Shown piece after piece: positions 27,460 to 34,691 of a stretch of DNA of 35,177 nucleotides. Position 1 is the stretch's first letter. Each line of letters opens with the position of its first letter. Source of the stretch: Petrimonas sp. (GTDB lineage: Bacteria; Bacteroidota; Bacteroidia; Bacteroidales; Dysgonomonadaceae). Made by a program: the position numbers and the translations under genes. The notes beneath the pieces are model-generated. The model ran no database searches. It saw only the letters and a list, made by a program, of their open reading frames with translations, and was not told the origin of the DNA. Location of the stretch: the NCBI GenBank assembly GCA_028698105.1, contig JAQVEB010000003.1, positions 1-35,177 on the forward strand, written 5' to 3'.

Positions 27460-27489
27460 ATTTTCATCCCATTCTGTTGTCGCGCGACT

Positions 27490-28269
27490 TTAATAATCGG
27501 AATAATCGGTTGGACGAAGGAAGGTAATATCGGCATGCGACATGTTATGCTGATATTCGGGCAACGAAGAAAGGCGTTTCCAATCCGGGTCTTTTCCGAA
27601 CGCGCTCCAGTGAGCGTCTCTGTCGGCTTTATTTTCGAAAGTGGTCATGTACATCAGATTAGGCATGATACTGCCGGCAATGACTTCGCCATAGAAAACC
27701 GCGTTAAAATTCAATTTCTTGAAAATATCCATTTCGCCACCTTCGTTAAACATGTGCACTTTGTTTTTGAAATAACCTTCGCCGGTGCTCTGATAGCTTC
27801 TCAGCTCGTACACGCGTTCGTTTTTCGGGGATTTCAGGTTGGGCTTTTTCATTGCAGGAGCCAGCGAGAACGCTTTCATCAGGATTACCTCCATACGGTC
27901 GTAAGCGGGCGCATCGTAAGGAGCTCCGATGTAATCTTTACCGTTTTGTTGATATTGACGGTCGGCTGCAAGTTTTTGGGCAACTTCCGAGACTGCGTTC
28001 AGCGATTTCACCGGGAAAAATACGTACATCATTTTTTGCGAAGCCGTATCGTTCGCGATAGCTTTGAAGACTCCGACATCGCGCACGTTCATTTTGTGCA
28101 GTGCGGGCAACAGCGCATTTTTCAGATATGCGTTGATCATCTTTTCCTGATCTGCTGTTTTATATTTATACACAGTAAGTTGATAATACTCCGGTTTGTT
28201 GTTTCTCGAAAACGAAGATGTAACGAAGAACAAACCCAAACATGCCAAAAGAACGATTTTTGTTTTCAT
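27490..28269 (-). CDS. Secreted NIPSNAP-family protein
   Basis: This 259-residue protein has a Sec signal peptide (about 1-21, ending TSSFS). A C-terminal NIPSNAP domain (PF07978, a ferredoxin-like dimeric alpha/beta-barrel fold) starts at ERVYELRSYQ and runs through NAVFYGEVIAG, NLMYMTTFENKADRDAHWSAF and PDWKRLSS. The first half (EYYQLTVYKYKTADQE...MMYVFF) looks like a second, more diverged copy of the same fold. The biochemical function of exported bacterial NIPSNAP proteins is unknown to me. A -7 box is present about 50 bases upstream of the start. An 83-base gap with its own promoter separates it from the transporter gene, so it is probably a single-gene unit. Confidence 0.85.
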   Translation of the reverse strand: MKTKIVLLACLGLFFVTSSFSRNNKPEYYQLTVYKYKTADQEKMINAYLKNALLPALHKMNVRDVGVFKAIANDTASQKMMYVFFPVKSLNAVSEVAQKLAADRQYQQNGKDYIGAPYDAPAYDRMEVILMKAFSLAPAMKKPNLKSPKNERVYELRSYQSTGEGYFKNKVHMFNEGGEMDIFKKLNFNAVFYGEVIAGSIMPNLMYMTTFENKADRDAHWSAFGKDPDWKRLSSLPEYQHNMSHADITFLRPTDYSDY

Positions 28270-28317
28270 TTTAGTTGTGTAAGTTTATTGGATAAAAAAT
28301 GATTTTGAACTGATCAG

Positions 28318-28325
28318 CAAATCTA
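28318..28325 (-). promoter_or_regulatory. -7 box of the NIPSNAP gene
   Basis: The minus strand reads TAGATTTG here, an exact TAnnTTTG match, about 50 bases before the start codon at 28269. No clear TTTG is at -33, so confidence is moderate. It is back to back with the promoter at 28370-28398. Confidence 0.4.
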
Positions 28326-28369
28326 TACAAAAAATTTTATTCTCACGAATTAAAATCCATTATATCGCA

Positions 28370-28398
28370 TTGATTCCTAAAACTTTTTATTACTTTTG
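28370..28398 (+). promoter_or_regulatory. Promoter of the zinc-ribbon membrane protein gene
   Basis: TTG (28370-28372) and TACTTTTG (28391-28398), separated by 18 bases, match the Bacteroidota -33/-7 arrangement. The start codon follows about 30 bases later at 28430. Confidence 0.6.
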
Positions 28399-28429
28399 CA
28401 AATATAATATATAAGAACACGTTTTTAGA

Positions 28430-29080
28430 ATGGAAGATGAAAAGTTGGTGCGTTGCCGTCCTTGCGGTTACGTGATGAAAGAGAGTGAATTAGGCGATGT
28501 GTGCCCGGCCTGCGGTTTACCTTATACGGTGTTTGAACCCTATCGCGAAAAAGTTTCTGCCGATCGCTTGCGCATACTGGCCATGGATGTTCATCCCATA
28601 GCCATTCACCTCTCGCAGACGTTTGTAGCGCTTGTTCCGGTTTTATTGATTTTTAATTTTCTTTTTCCCGATTTCTACCCGACCATTATTCGTTCGGTCA
28701 TCGCATTTTCTGTTTATGTTTTTCCCTTAACATTGCTTCTTTCTTTTGCATCAGGCCTTCTCGACGGCATTTACCGGTTTAAAACATTGAAAACGCCGCT
28801 GTTGAAATCAAAAATTATTTACGGTACACTTATCATTGTGCTTTCCATTGCTCAGGTCATTGTTTTCAGGCTCGCGGATTATTCGGGATACCTGTTGTTG
28901 CTTTCTGTCGCCTCTCTGGCCTGCGCGGTGAAATTAGGATCAATGGGTAAACATCTGATTGATGTAATTTTGCCCGGAACCTTAGTGCTGCGCAAGAAAA
29001 AACCGGCATCTTCAACCAAAATGTCCCCGGAAGAAATTGAAAAACTGAAAGCGGCAAAATTAGCGTCGAAGAATCAATAA
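28430..29080 (+). CDS. Zinc-ribbon membrane protein with DUF2231-like region
   Basis: This 216-residue protein has an N-terminal rubredoxin/rubrerythrin-like zinc ribbon with two CxxC knuckles (CRPC at 9-12 and CPAC at 25-28). A hydrophobic region of about four helices follows, beginning DVHPIAIHLSQTFVALVPVLL (about 53-73), whose HP-x-x-x-H pattern recalls the DUF2231 membrane family. The tail is short, Lys-rich and charged. No enzymatic function can be named. The metal knuckle and paired His residues suggest a metal- or haem-linked membrane role, which is inference. It has its own promoter upstream and a hairpin terminator downstream, so it is a single-gene transcription unit. Confidence 0.8.
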   Translation: MEDEKLVRCRPCGYVMKESELGDVCPACGLPYTVFEPYREKVSADRLRILAMDVHPIAIHLSQTFVALVPVLLIFNFLFPDFYPTIIRSVIAFSVYVFPLTLLLSFASGLLDGIYRFKTLKTPLLKSKIIYGTLIIVLSIAQVIVFRLADYSGYLLLLSVASLACAVKLGSMGKHLIDVILPGTLVLRKKKPASSTKMSPEEIEKLKAAKLASKNQ

Positions 29081-29110
29081 CTCATATACGGATTCTGATT
29101 AAACATTTGC

Positions 29111-29148
29111 AAAAGCCCGTTTATCTTTTGTCAGGATAAGCGGGTTTT
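29111..29148 (+). terminator. Intrinsic terminator after the zinc-ribbon gene
   Basis: CCCGTTTATC (29116-29125) pairs with GATAAGCGGG (29135-29144) over 10 bp with one G-T pair and a 9-base loop. Four A residues precede it and four T residues follow. It lies 30 bases past the stop codon. Confidence 0.8.
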
Positions 29149-29196
29149 GTACTATAAAAATAAGTCATTTGATTAATATTTAATGTGTTATCAGAT

Positions 29197-30219
29197 ATGA
29201 AAAACGAAAAAAACTTACCGGGAAAATTATCACGAAGAAGTTTTCTCGGCGCTTCTGTAGCCATTGCTGCCGGAGCATTTCTGCCTGCGGCATATTCGTG
29301 TGGAAGTAAAAATGCGTTATTGGGAACGGCAGGCAATCGGATGGTTCCAAACTCCAAATTCGGCGGTGTGCAAATTGGCGCCATTACCTACAGTTTTCGC
29401 GATTTAAGCGGAGGGTTGGAAGCAACACTAAAAGCTTGTGTTGATGCGGGATTAAGCTCGGTAGAGCTGATGGGAACCGGTGTGGAAGATTATTTGGGAG
29501 CGCCTAAATTTCCCATCCAACGCCGCCCAACACGTGAAAATCCATGGACCGATGCCGAAAAAAAATCTATTGATCAGTACACTAACGCATTGAAAGAGTG
29601 GCGAAAAGTAAACGGAACGCCGGACAAGTATGCACAATTACGCAAAAAATTCAACGACGCAGGCGTAAACATCCACATTTACAAATGGACGGCCGGAAAT
29701 ACCGATGAGGAACTCGATTATTCCTTTAAAGTGGCCAAAGCGCTGGGCGCCATCGGCATCACTGCCGTAGCAAACGACGAAAATGCCCGGTTGATGGGCC
29801 CTGTGGCTGCACGCAACGGTATGTACGCCATTCTTCACAACCATTATCAGTTTGCCGAACCCGGTTTCGATGTGGATAAACTACTGGCCTATTCGCCTGC
29901 CAACATGCTGAATTTTGATGCCGGGCATTATTTCGGTTCCACCGGACTGAATCCGGCCGATTTCATCCGCAAGTACCACACGCGCATTGCCAGCTTGCAT
30001 CTGAAAGATAAAACCAGCGCTACGAATGCAACCCAGAAAAATACCAACCAGGTTTGGGGACAAGGCGAAACGCCACTTACCGAGGTTCTGCAACTTGTGC
30101 GGGATCAAAAATGGCCGATCTATTGCGATATCGAACTGGAGTATCCGGTTGCACCATGGTCAACTTCGGTGAAAGAAGTAAGGACGTGCATGCAATACTG
30201 CCGGCAAATCTTAATATAA
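29197..30219 (+). CDS. Sugar phosphate isomerase/epimerase-like TIM-barrel lipoprotein with Tat-type signal
   Basis: This 340-residue protein belongs to the xylose isomerase-like TIM-barrel / AP-endonuclease-2 fold (PF01261). The signal combines a twin-arginine motif (SRRSFLG, 12-18) with a Cys at AAYSC (Cys35), suggesting Tat export and lipid anchoring. Likely metal-binding and catalytic positions are Glu90 (SVELMG), HNH (214-216), Asp241 (FDAGHYF), His268 (LHLKDK) and Glu313 (DIELE). Exported members of this fold have been linked to elimination or rehydration of 3-keto sugars made by Gfo/Idh/MocA enzymes. That makes it a candidate partner for the oxidoreductases at 12814-25131, though it lies about 4 kb away. 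I chose the ATG at 29197 over an in-frame GTG at 29185. Confidence 0.88.
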   Translation: MKNEKNLPGKLSRRSFLGASVAIAAGAFLPAAYSCGSKNALLGTAGNRMVPNSKFGGVQIGAITYSFRDLSGGLEATLKACVDAGLSSVELMGTGVEDYLGAPKFPIQRRPTRENPWTDAEKKSIDQYTNALKEWRKVNGTPDKYAQLRKKFNDAGVNIHIYKWTAGNTDEELDYSFKVAKALGAIGITAVANDENARLMGPVAARNGMYAILHNHYQFAEPGFDVDKLLAYSPANMLNFDAGHYFGSTGLNPADFIRKYHTRIASLHLKDKTSATNATQKNTNQVWGQGETPLTEVLQLVRDQKWPIYCDIELEYPVAPWSTSVKEVRTCMQYCRQILI

Positions 30220-30264
30220 CCCTTAAAACGAAAAAAGAGACTGAATTCCAATGGATAAATTCCG

Positions 30265-30272
30265 TATCTTTG
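30265..30272 (+). promoter_or_regulatory. -7 box of rarA
   Basis: TATCTTTG is an exact TAnnTTTG match, 22 bases before the rarA ATG. The expected -33 position has no clear TTTG. The very short leader is in line with promoters of this phylum. Confidence 0.5.
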
Positions 30273-30294
30273 TGCGGAACGAAAAAGTATTTTT

Positions 30295-31554
30295 ATGAGC
30301 GCCCCTCTTGCGGAACGATTACGACCACAAAATCTGGATGAATTTATCGGCCAACAACATTTGGTTGGTAAAGGAGCCGTTTTGCGTAAGATGATCGAAT
30401 CGGGACGGGTTCCTTCTATCATTTTCTGGGGCCCGCCGGGAGTGGGGAAAACTACGCTGGCAAACATTATCGCCAACACGGTGAAAGCGCCTTTTTATAA
30501 GTTGAGCGCGATAAACTCCGGCGTGAAGGACGTGCGCGAGGTGATTGACCGGGCGAAAAACAACCGTTTTTTCGAGTCTTCGGCGCCTATTTTGTTTATT
30601 GACGAAATCCACCGCTTCAGTAAATCGCAGCAGGATTCGCTGCTTAGTGCCGTGGAAACCGGAACGGTTACGTTGATTGGCGCCACAACCGAAAATCCGT
30701 CGTTCGAAGTCATACGCCCGTTGCTTTCCCGTTGTCAGGTGTACGTGTTAAAGGAAATGGAGAAAAAAGACCTCCGGACGTTACTCGACCGTGCACTGAC
30801 GGAAGACCTCATTCTGAAAGATAAAAACATTGTGGTGAAGGAAACGGGAGCGTTATTCCGGTTTTCAGGCGGCGATGCCCGAAAACTGCTCAATATTCTG
30901 GACTTGGTTGTAGCCGCCGAACCCGGTAAGAAAATCACAATCACCGATAAAAACGTAACCGAACGGTTGCAGGAAAATCCCGCCGCTTACGACAAAGGCG
31001 GCGAAATGCACTACGACATTATTTCAGCGTTCATCAAATCCATTCGCGGAAGCGATCCCGATGCGGCCATCTATTGGCTGGCGCGCATGGTCGCCGGAGG
31101 CGAAGACCCCGCGTTCATTGCCCGGCGGCTGGTGATCTCGGCGGCGGAAGACATCGGGTTGGCAAACCCCAATGCCTTGCTGTTGGCTAACGCCTGTTTC
31201 GATACCTTGCAAAAGATCGGGTGGCCGGAAGGCCGTATTGTGCTGGCCGAAACCACGCTTTATCTGGCTGCTTCCCCCAAAAGCAACTCCGCCTACATGG
31301 CCATTGGCGCGGCAATGCGCGAGGTGGAGCAGAGCGGGAATCTTCCCGTACCGTTGCATTTGCGCAACCCGCCCACTTCGTTGATGAAAGAACTCGATTA
31401 CGGCAAAGACTACAAGTACGCACACGATTACGATAATAATTTCGTGAAACAGGATTATCTGCCCAAAGAACTGAAAAACAAACGTTTTTGGGATGCGCAG
31501 AACAATCCTTCGGAAGCGAAAATGCGCGAGTTGATGAAAAAATTGTGGGGATAA
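30295..31554 (+). CDS. rarA: Replication-associated recombination protein RarA (MgsA-type AAA+ ATPase)
   Basis: This is a 419-residue clamp-loader-like AAA+ ATPase that acts at stalled replication forks. It opens with the family's LAERLRP..DEFIGQQHLVG. It has Walker A GPPGVGKT (46-53), Walker B ILFIDEIHRF (99-108), sensor 1 TTEN (131-134), and the C-terminal tetramerisation region with HYDIISAFIKSIRGSDPDAAIYWLARM and LRNPPTSLMKELDYGKDYKYAHDY. Length and all motifs are normal. It is a single gene with its own -7 box; the gene before it ends 75 bases upstream. Confidence 0.97.
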   Translation: MSAPLAERLRPQNLDEFIGQQHLVGKGAVLRKMIESGRVPSIIFWGPPGVGKTTLANIIANTVKAPFYKLSAINSGVKDVREVIDRAKNNRFFESSAPILFIDEIHRFSKSQQDSLLSAVETGTVTLIGATTENPSFEVIRPLLSRCQVYVLKEMEKKDLRTLLDRALTEDLILKDKNIVVKETGALFRFSGGDARKLLNILDLVVAAEPGKKITITDKNVTERLQENPAAYDKGGEMHYDIISAFIKSIRGSDPDAAIYWLARMVAGGEDPAFIARRLVISAAEDIGLANPNALLLANACFDTLQKIGWPEGRIVLAETTLYLAASPKSNSAYMAIGAAMREVEQSGNLPVPLHLRNPPTSLMKELDYGKDYKYAHDYDNNFVKQDYLPKELKNKRFWDAQNNPSEAKMRELMKKLWG

Positions 31555-31874
31555 TTCGGATTTGGAGAGTGGTGAGAGTGAGAAAGGGGTTTTAGTAGCA
31601 CAGAAACATTATCAAATTCAAAACTTCTATCAATGACATGTTTTTGATAAATATCTGATTTTGAGTTATTACAAATTTCTCACTTCGTTCGAAATGACAA
31701 CCGCAGATAGTTGGGCTTCAAGTTAGTGTCATGTTGGAGCAAAGCGGAAATCCCGATTATCGGGGCCGACGAAAGGAGGTATCTATTTAATTATCATTCA
31801 TGTCATTTCCTCTTTATGCCCAATTTTTGGGTGAGGTCTCAACATGTCTTTTTATCTTTCTTCTAATAGCCTGA
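31555..31874. repeat. Non-coding gap with degenerate palindromic repeats
   Basis: This 320-base gap lies between convergent rarA and lptD and shows no convincing gene. It contains the 13-mer CTCACTTCGTTCG (31679-31691, shared with 8270-8282) and a perfect palindrome CCCGATTATCGGG (31752-31764). It also contains a hairpin CCCAATTTTTGGG (31819-31831) and inverted arms around CATGTTG (31730-31736) and CAACATG (31840-31846) about 100 bases apart. The pattern resembles the palindromic intergenic repeats seen in many Bacteroidota genomes. No clear T-tract terminator is visible for either flanking gene. Confidence 0.45.
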
Positions 31875-34607
31875 TTAATACCAATCCATAGAATTATACG
31901 GTGAGTTGCGTTGCTCCCATTTGAGGTCTTGCAGAAGCGAAGCATTGGCGCGAATCACGAAATTGTACGATTTATACGGCCCGATCGGGATGAAATTGGC
32001 CGACATACTCCAGCAGTGCAGGTTTCGGGTAACGGAGCAGTTGATGTTTGTGAATCGTTTCAGATCGAAGTTGTAATCGGTGTTAAAAGTAAGGTTCCAG
32101 TTTTTGGTGGGTTGAAACGATCCGCTCATCCCGAAGTTGTGCGTCAACATGCCTTTATAATCCATCCGCCGCTCATCAAACTTGCTCATGTTTAATCCGT
32201 AACGTACTGAATAATTAAAAGACAGGTTCCACTGAACGCCGTTTTTCAAAAACCCGTCGGCATCATACTCGCCGCTATCCTGATTGCTCGTGTCGAACAT
32301 GCTTTTTTTCGGCCCCTGCTCATTCGGGTTTTGGCCCAACGAACCATCATCGGGTAAATCGGATTTTTCGTCATCGGTTTTATTATCTTCTTTCTTTTCT
32401 TCATCTTTTCCAAACCATTTTGCAAATGTATCCTGATTGATGGAATACGAAAATGAGGTGCCGGTGCTGATCAGTTTTCCGAAGCCTTTTCCGTTGAGTA
32501 TGCGCAACTTATCCACATGAACCGGACGTCCCTTCGAATCAAATTCGTAAATATAAGGATCCCAACTCCCGCTCAGGCTCAGCGTATAAGATTTGGAAAA
32601 TTTTAACCGGATGCCGGTGTTGATGTTGCTCCATTTCATGGAGTCGGCCATCATGTTGTATCCGAAACTGATTCCGAGGTCGTCAATCAGACTCTTCTTT
32701 ACGATGGAATCATTCTTGTTACGCATTTTCATTTCCACGTTATTCTTGAAATCGAACCCGATGCTTCCGTTTTGCCCCATGGGAGCAGTTCCGAACATCA
32801 TGCGCGAATACGGCGAATAGGTGTATTCCATCTCTTCGCCATCCTTATTGGTGTAGGTATATCGTTGGTAAAAGTTGTAGCGTGACGCGCTGAAATCGGG
32901 CGTGTAACTCAAACTGATGGATGGCGAGAACACGTGGCGGATTTGCTGTATTTTGTCTCCGAAAATTTTCCACGGCGTGTAGAATCCGTATAGTTTTGTA
33001 TTGAAACTCAGCGCGGCGCTGTAATCGTACACCCGATTAAAGCCGTAAATGGTGTCCACAACTTCGTTTTGTTGCTTCACAGGGTTCCAGGCTTCCATAA
33101 AACGCGATGTGTACCACCGCTCGTTGTAGTTGATGGATGGCGATATCTGGATATAATCGAACAACGTGAATGTGGCGCTGACCGGAATGTTATGGCGCAT
33201 GCCGTTTGTCCAGTCGCGGATGATGTTCGATTTAAAAAATTTGTTCTCTTTCGTCTGGATAGAGTTTCGGAATTCACCGGTGTAGCTCATGGATATTTTT
33301 TCATACCACCGTTCATCGCCAATTGCATTTTTGCGTTTAAGCGGATAAATGCGGCTCATGTTGATGGAAATGTTGGGCAAGGTGGCCGATATGGTAGAAT
33401 CGCGCGATACCTGGTTGATGTTCATCGTTGCCGAGAGGCTCCAGGGCGAATCGGGAAACCGTTGCGTGAGGTTCACGCTGGAGCTTTTGGTATTGTTGGC
33501 CGATCGGCGCGTGTAGAGGGTGGATAAGTCGTTGAGGTTGGCTTTGCTGGTCGAGAAGTTCACGCTTGCCGAGAGGGTGCGGTACATGTTCGCTTTCGGG
33601 TCCTGCGAGTGTGTCCAACTGATGCGAAAATCCTTGGAAACGGAATACGCGCCGGGAATGTCTTTTAACCTGCGGTCTCCGATAACGGTGTTGAGGTAGT
33701 AGGCGTTGAAATTACCGGAAAATTTGTAGCGTTTTCTGTAATTCGATCGCGCGCCCACGCCCCATGTGCCTTTGGTGTAAAGTTCTCCGGTGACGGCCAA
33801 ATCCACGTAATCGTTTATGGCAAAGTAATATCCGCCGTTGTTGAGGTAGAAGCCGCGGTTCATCTCGTCGCCGTAGGCAGGCATAATGATCCCGGAGGAA
33901 TAGGTTTTCGTGAACGGGAAAAAAGCGAACGGAAGCACTACGGGGAACAGCGGGACATCGGCTACAACAAGCCAGGCCGGGCCGGTAACCACGTCTTTTT
34001 CGGGACGTACTTTTGCTTTCGAGAGGTTCAGGTAGAAGTGCGGGTGTTCGTGCAAATCGCACGTAGTGTATTTGGCGTTGCGCATGTAGAACGAGTTATC
34101 GGCATTTTTTTTCGATTCCTCCGCAACGATGTAACCTTCACCCTGTTGCGTAACTACATGGTTAATAAACGCCTTTCGCGTTTTAAAGTTGTAGCGTACT
34201 TTCTTCATTTCGTACGTGGTGCCGTTATCGTCAAAAACGGGGTATCCGAACTCCTTCCCAACCGAATCCAGTCCGAAGGTGGAGGATATGATGCTGCTGT
34301 CCATATTCATCGTGATATATTCGCCTTTAATCCCGATTTTTCCGTATTTCACATCGGCATCGCCATACAGAAATCCCATATTCCCTTTGGTGAAGACCAT
34401 GGAGTCTTGTGCAGTGTAGTAAACAGGAGCTTCCAGCGTTTCTTTCTTCACCACGACGGTGTCAACGGCGGTAGTGTCGGATCTGAGGGTAGAGTCGTTG
34501 CGTTGGGGCAAGGATTCGTTTCTCAATGTTCTTGTTTGGGCAGAAGAAAATTGAGCAACAAGCGTGAAAGCGAGAAGAAATAGTATAACAGCCCCTAAAT
34601 GTTTCAT
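31875..34607 (-). CDS. lptD: Outer-membrane LPS-assembly protein LptD (Bacteroidota type)
   Basis: This 910-residue protein has a Sec signal (about 1-23, ending FSSAQ). A periplasmic OstA/LptA-like beta-jellyroll follows (about 60-230: GFLYGDADVKYG, AFINHVVTQQGEGYIVAEE, YTTCDLHEHPHFYL). The rest is a long beta-barrel rich in alternating aromatic strands, beginning near VLPFAFFPFTKTYSSGIIMPAYGDE. LptD inserts lipopolysaccharide into the outer leaflet. An acidic low-complexity stretch at about 735-786 (around DEEKKEDNK and SDLPDDGSLG) probably forms a surface or turn loop. The barrel ends in LKWEQRNSPYNSMDWY. A -7 box lies 34 bases upstream of the ATG. Identification rests on domain layout and on similarity to the Bacteroidota LptD group. 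Confidence 0.88.
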   Translation of the reverse strand: MKHLGAVILFLLAFTLVAQFSSAQTRTLRNESLPQRNDSTLRSDTTAVDTVVVKKETLEAPVYYTAQDSMVFTKGNMGFLYGDADVKYGKIGIKGEYITMNMDSSIISSTFGLDSVGKEFGYPVFDDNGTTYEMKKVRYNFKTRKAFINHVVTQQGEGYIVAEESKKNADNSFYMRNAKYTTCDLHEHPHFYLNLSKAKVRPEKDVVTGPAWLVVADVPLFPVVLPFAFFPFTKTYSSGIIMPAYGDEMNRGFYLNNGGYYFAINDYVDLAVTGELYTKGTWGVGARSNYRKRYKFSGNFNAYYLNTVIGDRRLKDIPGAYSVSKDFRISWTHSQDPKANMYRTLSASVNFSTSKANLNDLSTLYTRRSANNTKSSSVNLTQRFPDSPWSLSATMNINQVSRDSTISATLPNISINMSRIYPLKRKNAIGDERWYEKISMSYTGEFRNSIQTKENKFFKSNIIRDWTNGMRHNIPVSATFTLFDYIQISPSINYNERWYTSRFMEAWNPVKQQNEVVDTIYGFNRVYDYSAALSFNTKLYGFYTPWKIFGDKIQQIRHVFSPSISLSYTPDFSASRYNFYQRYTYTNKDGEEMEYTYSPYSRMMFGTAPMGQNGSIGFDFKNNVEMKMRNKNDSIVKKSLIDDLGISFGYNMMADSMKWSNINTGIRLKFSKSYTLSLSGSWDPYIYEFDSKGRPVHVDKLRILNGKGFGKLISTGTSFSYSINQDTFAKWFGKDEEKKEDNKTDDEKSDLPDDGSLGQNPNEQGPKKSMFDTSNQDSGEYDADGFLKNGVQWNLSFNYSVRYGLNMSKFDERRMDYKGMLTHNFGMSGSFQPTKNWNLTFNTDYNFDLKRFTNINCSVTRNLHCWSMSANFIPIGPYKSYNFVIRANASLLQDLKWEQRNSPYNSMDWY

Positions 34608-34640
34608 TCAAAATAGCCGATAGCGTATGGTTTTCACACG

Positions 34641-34648
34641 CAAAGCTA
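34641..34648 (-). promoter_or_regulatory. -7 box of lptD
   Basis: The minus strand reads TAGCTTTG, an exact TAnnTTTG match, 34 bases upstream of the lptD start. A TTG is present farther upstream on that strand (near 34674) with spacing of about 23, longer than usual. The gap between lptD and thrC is only 84 bases, so read-through from thrC is also possible. Confidence 0.45.
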
Positions 34649-34691
34649 ATCATTAATGTATTAATTCGCAGCAAAAATAATAAAAAGAAAC

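Noticed and set aside
27479-27488. Perfect palindrome GTCGCGCGAC just after the NIPSNAP stop codon
   Set aside because: It has no loop and no T-tract, so it cannot act as a terminator. It is a single short palindrome with no known role.
31752-31764. CCCGATTATCGGG as a terminator for rarA
   Set aside because: There is no T run after the palindrome on either strand, and it lies about 200 bases past the rarA stop. A dispersed repeat is the better reading.
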